Positions 58,634-64,000 of a stretch of DNA of 64,000 nt are shown here, one piece after another; position 1 is the stretch's first letter, and each line of letters starts with the position of its first letter. The position numbers and the translations under genes were made by a program. This DNA is from Halorientalis pallida (GTDB lineage Archaea > Halobacteriota > Halobacteria > Halobacteriales > Haloarculaceae), in assembly GCF_004118325.1 (NCBI RefSeq), contig NZ_RDFA01000003.1:372001-436000 (forward strand), in the 5' to 3' direction. The notes below the pieces were generated by a model that had not been told where the DNA came from, did no database searches, and worked only from the letters and a program-made list of their open reading frames with translations.

Positions 58634-59374
58634 GTGTGCACACTCGTTCTCGCCTGGCAGGTGTTCGCCGACACGCCGGTCGCCGTCGCGGCGAATCGTG
58701 ACGAGATGGTCGACCGCCCCTCCGAACCACCGCAACGGCTCGACGACGAGCCCGCGGTGATCGCGCCGCGTGACAGCGAGGCTGGCGGAACCTGGATCGG
58801 CCACAACGAACACGGGCTGTTCGTCGGCATCACGAACCGCTGGACCGGCACCGAGCTGGCGGGCGACCGCTCACGCGGTCTGCTCACGCGGGACGCGCTC
58901 CGGAAAGAGAGCGCGGAAGAGGCGGCCCGCTTCGTCGAGAGCGAGGTCCGCGACCACGAGTTCGACGGGTTCAATCTCGTCGTGGCCGACGAGAACGCCG
59001 CCCTCCTGCTGGAGTGGGACGGCCAGCTCGCGGTCCGGAACGTCCAGCCCGGCGTCCACGTCGTCGTCAACGTCGGCGCTGACGGCGACTGGCGGATTCC
59101 GGAGGAACGCCCAGAGGACGGCCGCCAACAGGGTGAGAACGCCGCTGCGGTCCGGACCGAACTCCGCCCCGAACCCGGCGAGCAGGCCGGCGCGTGGATC
59201 GAGCGCGCCGCCGACGTGATCGCGGACCACGAGTACGGCGTCTGTATCCACCGGGATCGCTTCGGGACGCGTTCGTCGTCGCTTCTGACCGTCGGCTCGG
59301 AGGGGAGCCGCTACCGGTTCGCCGACGGTCCACCATGTGAGTCGGAGTACCGACCGGTCGAGAGTCAGTTTTAA
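58634..59374 (+). CDS. NRDE/TANGO2-family protein
   Basis: 246 aa. Starts at GTG 58634, which puts Cys at residue 2 (MCTLVLAWQ), as in this family, where Cys2 is thought to be an N-terminal nucleophile after Met removal. The family motif VAANRDEMVDRPSEPP follows, then PRDSEAGGTWIGHNEHGLF and GITNRW. The family is involved in heme or lipid handling in eukaryotes; archaeal role unknown. TATA-like AGTTTAAG lies 28 nt upstream. It follows menE by 58 nt and has its own promoter. Confidence 0.88.
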   Translation: MCTLVLAWQVFADTPVAVAANRDEMVDRPSEPPQRLDDEPAVIAPRDSEAGGTWIGHNEHGLFVGITNRWTGTELAGDRSRGLLTRDALRKESAEEAARFVESEVRDHEFDGFNLVVADENAALLLEWDGQLAVRNVQPGVHVVVNVGADGDWRIPEERPEDGRQQGENAAAVRTELRPEPGEQAGAWIERAADVIADHEYGVCIHRDRFGTRSSSLLTVGSEGSRYRFADGPPCESEYRPVESQF

Positions 59375-59399
59375 ACCGCAGACAGTCCCAGAGACGGGT

Positions 59400-59744
59400 A
59401 TGGTTACGCCCGAATCCGAACTCACCGAGGACGAGCGCGGCGGCCTCGAACTCGTCCGGGAGACCGGTGGCATCCACCAGAGCGAGTTCTGGAAGGAACT
59501 CGACGTCTCCTCCCGCAAGGGAAGCCGCATCGTCGAGTCACTGGCCGACAAGGGTCTCATCCAGCGCGAGGAGACGGTCTACGAGGGCCACAACACCTAC
59601 CACCTCACCCCCGCGCCCCGCGATCTGGACTTCTCCCTGTTGATGGCCGGCGACATGCTCTCCCCGTTCATCGGTGACGAGGAAGTCGACCCCCACTCGG
59701 ACGCCTTCTCCCAGTGGGTCATGAACCTCGCCTACGAGGAGTAA
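59400..59744 (+). CDS. MarR/Lrp-type winged-HTH regulator
   Basis: 114 aa. The HTH core ELVRETGGIHQSEFWKELDVSSRKGSRIVE is followed by the wing GLIQREETVYEGHNTYHLTP, then a 45-residue C-terminal helix pair. It binds DNA as a dimer; targets unknown. ATG 59400 has GTTTTAAACC 27 nt upstream. It lies between the NRDE gene and a membrane protein, same strand, each with its own promoter-like site. Confidence 0.82.
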   Translation: MVTPESELTEDERGGLELVRETGGIHQSEFWKELDVSSRKGSRIVESLADKGLIQREETVYEGHNTYHLTPAPRDLDFSLLMAGDMLSPFIGDEEVDPHSDAFSQWVMNLAYEE

Positions 59745-59776
59745 CTGTCATCCCACTGGCGTGAGTCGGACCGGGC

Positions 59777-60475
59777 ATGGTCGCCCGTGGCTGGTCCCCC
59801 GCCAAACGAACGCGCATCGGTTTCTATCTGGTCGTTGGACTTTCGCTGGTTCTGAATCCCCTCCTCGTCGGGGCGTTCGACCTCGGTGGCCCGCGACATC
59901 AGTATCGATCCTACGAAGTCTCCGTCGTGAGTTTCGGCGACCGCGTCAGAGTCGCCGCTGGGGAATCTCACGGCGTGATCACCGTCAGCGGCGTCCGAGG
60001 CGTCGGTTGTGATGAATTCACGATAACGCCGTCCTGGCGGTGTACCTTCGAGGAACACGTTGCAGAAGCCGGTTCTCTCACGGTCGAAACTACGAAATAC
60101 GAGGGTCCGAACGACCCGTTCGTCCATCTTCAGGACGGCTACTTCCGACGGACGTTCACGGAGAAAAACGATACCACGACGATCTCGCTGGAACCCGTGG
60201 ACGCCCGGACCGTCATCGAAACCGTCGGTGACGACCTGGACGAAACTCCAGCTCCCCTCGCGCGAGCGGTCCGGCATGGATCGGCTCGTTCCACCCTCGA
60301 ATACGAAACCGGCCGGTACGTGGTCGACGGCGACCAGTATTACTACGTGAGCCGTGACGGACAGTACGATGGCCTGCCGGGCCGCTGGGGCCTGTCGGCC
60401 CTCGGTGCATTGATCGGCCTCGCGTTGCTAGCCCGCGGCCACCGGCTCCGAATCGAACGCCACACCCGAGACTGA
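59777..60475 (+). CDS. Membrane protein with outer beta-rich domain, unknown
   Basis: 232 aa. N-terminal helix (RIGFYLVVGLSLVLNPLLVGA), an exposed region of about 150 residues with two cysteines (GCDEFTITPSWRCTF, a likely disulfide), and a C-terminal helix (GLSALGALIGLALLARGH) before a basic tail. No domain recognised; the two-helix hairpin topology places both ends inside. ATG 59777 follows the regulator by 32 nt. Confidence 0.6.
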   Translation: MVARGWSPAKRTRIGFYLVVGLSLVLNPLLVGAFDLGGPRHQYRSYEVSVVSFGDRVRVAAGESHGVITVSGVRGVGCDEFTITPSWRCTFEEHVAEAGSLTVETTKYEGPNDPFVHLQDGYFRRTFTEKNDTTTISLEPVDARTVIETVGDDLDETPAPLARAVRHGSARSTLEYETGRYVVDGDQYYYVSRDGQYDGLPGRWGLSALGALIGLALLARGHRLRIERHTRD

Positions 60476-60579
60476 CACCGCGATCCTAACACTGAAACTA
60501 CCAGAACCGCCAGGAAGCGGTGTCCTGTAGTTTGCTTGCTTCATTACATTCATATTCATGGGGGAATTTACCAGACACC

Positions 60580-61530
60580 ATGGGAATTGGGGACACGAGT
60601 CGTGTCGAGATGGGGAGTTGCACGGACCTGTACTACGTCGATCCCGGCGTGTACGAAGTGCCAGGACACACGTCGGTGTATCTGCTGGACGGCGAGCGTC
60701 CGACGATAATCGAGTCGGGAATCGGCGCACACACAGACCGGGTGCTGGCCGCGGTCGAGGAACTCGGGATCGCTCGCGAGGCGATCGAAGTGATCGCGCT
60801 CACCCACGTCCACCTGGATCACGCCGGTGGTGCCGGCGAACTCGCCGCGGCGTGTCCGAACGCGGAGGTCGTCGTCCACGAACAAGGCGCACCCCACCTG
60901 GTCGATCCCTCGACGCTCGTCGCCGGAACGAAACAGGTCGTCGGCGAGTCGGGCTGGCAGTTCTACGAGTACCCGGAGCCCGTCCCCGAGGGTCGAATCC
61001 GCGAGGTGACCGACGGCGACGTGATCGACCTCGGGAACCACGAACTCGCCGTCCACCACGCGCCGGGTCACGCCACCCATCAGGTTGTGTACCACGATCC
61101 GGCGAACGACGCCGTGTTCACCGCCGACGTAGTGGGCTGTTTCTACGAGCAGTTCGACACCGCCCGGGTTGCGACGCCGCCGCCGACTTTCGATCTGGAC
61201 CAGTGCATCGAGGACGTGGAGTTGCTCCGCGAAATCGGTGCTGAGACACTGCTGTACAGCCACTTCGGGCCGCGGCCGGCCGACGGCGCGCTCGACGCCT
61301 ACGCCAGCCTGTTGAAAGCCTGGGTCGGCCGCGTCGCACAGACACGCCGCCGGCAAGAGGACGACCGCGCGGCGTTCAAGCACCTGCTCGGCGCGAACGA
61401 CGTGCCCGACGGCTGGAGCGACGACCTGGAGTACGGCGAACTCCGGATGAACTTCTCGGGCGCGGTGACGTACCTCGACCAACAGGAGGGAGCGCCAACA
61501 CGCGATCGGGAACAGCCAGCGGCGGAGTAA
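60580..61530 (+). CDS. MBL-fold hydrolase
   Basis: 316 aa. Motifs ALTHVHLDHAGG, HHAPGHATHQ, FTADVVGCF and LYSHFGPRP provide the two-metal site; the last 90 residues are helical as in LACTB2-like enzymes. ATG 60580 has TTCATATTCA 26 nt upstream; ATG 60610 is an alternative. Substrate unknown. It is one of three MBL enzymes in the window, and the three differ enough to be separate subfamilies. Confidence 0.82.
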   Translation: MGIGDTSRVEMGSCTDLYYVDPGVYEVPGHTSVYLLDGERPTIIESGIGAHTDRVLAAVEELGIAREAIEVIALTHVHLDHAGGAGELAAACPNAEVVVHEQGAPHLVDPSTLVAGTKQVVGESGWQFYEYPEPVPEGRIREVTDGDVIDLGNHELAVHHAPGHATHQVVYHDPANDAVFTADVVGCFYEQFDTARVATPPPTFDLDQCIEDVELLREIGAETLLYSHFGPRPADGALDAYASLLKAWVGRVAQTRRRQEDDRAAFKHLLGANDVPDGWSDDLEYGELRMNFSGAVTYLDQQEGAPTRDREQPAAE

Positions 61531-61622
61531 CGGATCAGGGCGGCTTCGATCGTCTCGTTCGAATCGAGCGGTGAGTCTGCCACGACTGTTTTTATCCCCA
61601 CCGCGAAACAGCGAGACGGGAA

Positions 61623-62438
61623 ATGGACGACTGGCGACAGCGGCTGGGACGCGGGACGGACATTCTCACTCGGCAGGCCGTCAGGGTGCCGCTGGCGGAC
61701 GACGCCGCAGAGCGGACCCTCCACGAGAACATGCATCGCATCGCGGACGCCGGTGACCGGAAGGCCGAGTTGCTCGCCGATCCCGACGTGCCGCTCACCG
61801 ACGCCTACGAGTACGAACTCGACGAGGTGAGTCAGGGATTCAAACACCGTCTCCAGCAGATCGCGGGCGAGGAGTACCACACGATCGCGGACGAGTATCT
61901 TCGGGGAGACCGTGACGACTGGGTCGGTGCGCTCGCCGTCTACTACCAGGAGTGTTACTGCCGGTTACAGGAACGATTCACCGTCGACGACGACATCTGC
62001 GTGCTGGCCGTCCTTCGCTACCCAGACTCCTTTACGGTGAACTTCAGTTTCTTCGACGGTGACGTGGCCGACGACGCCATCCGCTACGAGTCGCCGAAAC
62101 ACGACGAGTCGGACCTCGACTCCCGATACCGCGACCGATACCACGCCGAATGCCAGTATTCACAGCGGAAAGCGGCCGGGTACATTCGGGAACGGACGGA
62201 CCTGATCCGAGCAGCGTTCCCGGACCCAGCGGCGTCTCGCGTCGAAGACCGACAGTACGGCGGGTTCGTTCACATCACCGGCCGGGACGGCCCCGTCTTC
62301 TCGGAAGTTCTCGACTCCGTCACGCCGAATCCGGACCGCTTCGACGAGCCAGCCACGAAACCCGGGTTGGTCCCGGAGGGACCCGAGGTCGAACGCATCC
62401 ATGCACACTATCTCGACGATGCCGAACTGATCGTCTGA
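61623..62438 (+). CDS. Unknown haloarchaeal protein
   Basis: 271 aa, soluble and acidic. An N-terminal helical region (residues 1-95) precedes a mixed region with DDWVGALAVYYQECYCRLQE, VLRYPDSFTVNFSFFDG and HITGRDGPVFSEV. No membrane helix and no nucleotide-binding motif; two cysteines lie three apart in ECYC. I do not recognise it. TATA-like TGTTTTTATCC at 61588-61597 lies 31 nt before ATG 61623. It converges on the regulator at 62478. Confidence 0.55.
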   Translation: MDDWRQRLGRGTDILTRQAVRVPLADDAAERTLHENMHRIADAGDRKAELLADPDVPLTDAYEYELDEVSQGFKHRLQQIAGEEYHTIADEYLRGDRDDWVGALAVYYQECYCRLQERFTVDDDICVLAVLRYPDSFTVNFSFFDGDVADDAIRYESPKHDESDLDSRYRDRYHAECQYSQRKAAGYIRERTDLIRAAFPDPAASRVEDRQYGGFVHITGRDGPVFSEVLDSVTPNPDRFDEPATKPGLVPEGPEVERIHAHYLDDAELIV

Positions 62439-62477
62439 TCGACCCCTGGTCGTGACACCTGTTCGAACGGTACGGGG

Positions 62478-63242
62478 TCACAGGCCCTTGCCTTCGCCAC
62501 TACCGGTCCCAATCCGGACGGCATCGTCCTGAAACCGGTCGACGGTCGCTTCGGCCCAGTCACAGGCGCTCGGTGTGTCGTTCGTGACTAACCCGGTGAT
62601 GAGTGGACCGTCGCGGAGTTCGATGGCCATGCGTCGCGGCGTGTCAACAGTCACGAGGACACCGAACGGAACGGTCGCGGTGGTCTCGTAGAGGTCTGCA
62701 CGCGCTGCGACAGCAGTCAGCGCGTCCGCATGGTCGTCACGGAGCGAGTCGAGTACTGCTTCCGGAAGCACCAGTTCCGCGCCGAGCCCGCCGTCGAGAA
62801 GCGCACGGAACTGTTCGACGTACCCGGGCGAGACCACAGGGGTTACGCCACGTACCCTGTCGGCGTTCTCCAGCAGTTCCCAGACCGCATCGAGATGACG
62901 TTCGACGTCGGTCTCGTCGGGGCGGACGACCGTCGCACCAGCCAGCGCCGTCGGGTCGACAGTGCCGCCTGGGAAGTCGGCGAGCAGGTCGCCGAACCGA
63001 GCCGTGTCCGCGAGTTCGTCGAATCGCGAAAGTGCGACGACGCCGAACAGTGTCGGTCGGAACTCGTCCTCGACGCGCTCCACGAGGCCCGCCTCCTGTA
63101 GTTGTGAGAGCCCCTTGTAGATGGTCGATTTCGAGTCCGGCAGGGCGTCGACGAGTTCGTAGCGCGGGCGTGGCTGCTCGGTCAGTGCCCTGAGGACTCC
63201 GTGCCGGAGCCGAAGCAACTCGGTGAGGTCCTCGCCGTTCAT
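62478..63242 (-). CDS. Winged-HTH regulator of the FilR1/DUF1724 type
   Basis: 254 aa. An N-terminal ArsR-like winged HTH (LRALTEQPRPRYELVDALPD, STIYKGLSQLQEAGLVE) precedes a C-terminal sensing domain (ADRVRGVTPVVSPGYVEQFR, GVLVTVDTPRRMAIELRD) like that of methanogen FilR1 regulators common in haloarchaea. ATG 63242 is supported by TATA-like GGTTTATGAAA centred 25 nt upstream; the longer frame to 63338 is rejected. It is divergent from the alpha/beta hydrolase, so that gene is a natural target. Confidence 0.82.
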   Translation of the reverse strand: MNGEDLTELLRLRHGVLRALTEQPRPRYELVDALPDSKSTIYKGLSQLQEAGLVERVEDEFRPTLFGVVALSRFDELADTARFGDLLADFPGGTVDPTALAGATVVRPDETDVERHLDAVWELLENADRVRGVTPVVSPGYVEQFRALLDGGLGAELVLPEAVLDSLRDDHADALTAVAARADLYETTATVPFGVLVTVDTPRRMAIELRDGPLITGLVTNDTPSACDWAEATVDRFQDDAVRIGTGSGEGKGL

Positions 63243-63355
63243 ACTTCCCGGTCCCCTGCACGGTTTATGAAACCCGCTGCTGGTGGCACGGATTCCAGGG
63301 CCCTCGGAATTTCCGCGTCGGTGTCTTGACAGCCACACCCGTCGATGCTACAGGT

Positions 63356-64000
63356 ATGAGCCAGATAGAGAGCAAGCGGACGGAGAAGGCCTTTCCCGGA
63401 AGCGAACGACGAACCGTCGACCTGCCACAGGGACCGATTCAGTACTACGATATCGGGTCGGGCGAACCGGTATTGTTCGTCCACGGCGCGTTCGTCGACG
63501 GCAACCTCTGGCGGAACGTCGCCGAACCGCTGTCCGACACCGCACGCTGTCTCGTGCCGACGCTGCCGCTGGGCGGACACGACGTGGCGATGGACCCGGA
63601 CGCAGACCTCACACCCTCCGGTGTGGCCGACTTACTCGCACAGTTCCTCGACGAAATCGGGGTCGAACGGGTGACGCTGGTCGGTAACGACACCGGTGGT
63701 GCGATCTGCCAGGTATTTCTCGCTGCCTATCCCGAACGAGTCGAACGGCTGGTGCTGACGAACTGCGACGCGTTCGACAACTTCCCTCCGATCCAGGCAC
63801 TGCCGTTCGTCTGGGGCGCACGGATACCTGGGGCCGTGGGGCTGTTCGCCCGAGTACTCGGGTCACAGCGAATCCGCAGACAGACGTTCGCCCTCCTGGC
63901 CAAGCACCCGATCCAGCCGGACGTCCTCGATGGATACACCGACTCACTACGGAGCGACGCCGCCGTGCGACGGGACCTGCGCAAAGCGCTTCTCGGCGTC
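63356..64000 (+). CDS. Alpha/beta hydrolase (Asp nucleophile), 3' end off window
   Basis: 215 codons from ATG 63356 remain open to the window end. Oxyanion loop FVHGAFVDGNLW, nucleophile elbow LVGNDTGGAICQ with Asp112, not Ser, and a cap region beginning near residue 130. This is the haloalkane-dehalogenase/epoxide-hydrolase branch, related to but distinct from the gene at 33043. The acid and base residues lie outside the window. It is divergent from the FilR1-like regulator. Confidence 0.8.
   Translation, partial: MSQIESKRTEKAFPGSERRTVDLPQGPIQYYDIGSGEPVLFVHGAFVDGNLWRNVAEPLSDTARCLVPTLPLGGHDVAMDPDADLTPSGVADLLAQFLDEIGVERVTLVGNDTGGAICQVFLAAYPERVERLVLTNCDAFDNFPPIQALPFVWGARIPGAVGLFARVLGSQRIRRQTFALLAKHPIQPDVLDGYTDSLRSDAAVRRDLRKALLGV

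Noticed and set aside
1-64000. CRISPR arrays, transposase genes, rRNA genes, prophage structural genes
   Set aside because: None seen: no regularly spaced repeats, no transposase or integrase motifs and no conserved rRNA sequence.

Overview
The window is a chromosomal segment of a halophilic archaeon (class Halobacteria). The evidence is very high GC, strongly acidic proteins rich in Asp and Glu, mostly leaderless genes with a TATA-like A/T patch centred about 27 nt before the start codon, Tat-type lipoprotein signals, a HalX response regulator, a PGF-CTERM surface protein and a menaquinone pathway. The genus cannot be fixed from the sequence; a Haloarcula-like relative is a guess.

Layout. 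1-3.6 kb: envelope-polysaccharide type genes (flippase-like membrane protein, sulfatase-fold enzyme, glycosyltransferase). 3.7-4.3 kb: a truncated HPP membrane gene running into a small conserved gene. 4.3-13 kb: a fatty-acid type CoA ligase, a complete branched-chain amino acid (Liv) ABC transporter, an enoyl-CoA hydratase and an SDR, together suggesting uptake and CoA-dependent breakdown of organic or amino acids. 13-25 kb: housekeeping, stress and signalling genes (photolyase, superoxide dismutase, two histidine kinases, a HalX regulator paired with a degenerate RecA-fold protein, hydroxy-acid oxidase, ThyX). 25-30.8 kb: accessory-looking stretch with a HTH membrane protein, a DUF6230-like protein, a tRNA-Glu(CTC) whose 3' end is duplicated 120 bp downstream, a membrane-anchored Mrr-like nuclease, a region of strong hairpins, and a J-domain/2Fe-2S ferredoxin fusion. 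30.8-40.3 kb: fatty-acid metabolism (acyl-CoA dehydrogenase, dehalogenase-like hydrolase, Lrp-like regulator, MaoC, thioesterase, HCDH/hydratase fusion, and a thiolase/DUF35/HMG-CoA-synthase-like operon). 42.7-58.6 kb: menaquinone synthesis (menF, menD, then menB, menA, menC, menE), split by a thiamine-type ABC transporter operon that ends in a PurM-like kinase and by a membrane J-protein. 58.6-64 kb: NRDE protein, regulators, an MBL hydrolase, unknown genes and an alpha/beta hydrolase that runs off the end.

No clear new multi-gene system was found. The best candidates for something new are the tRNA-Glu/att-like repeat with the adjacent membrane-anchored nuclease and hairpin-rich region (27.1-29.1 kb), the HalX/pseudo-ATPase pair (22.2-23.5 kb), the HMG-CoA-synthase-like subunit without its catalytic cysteine (37.7-38.7 kb), and the thiamine operon set directly behind the TPP-dependent menD.
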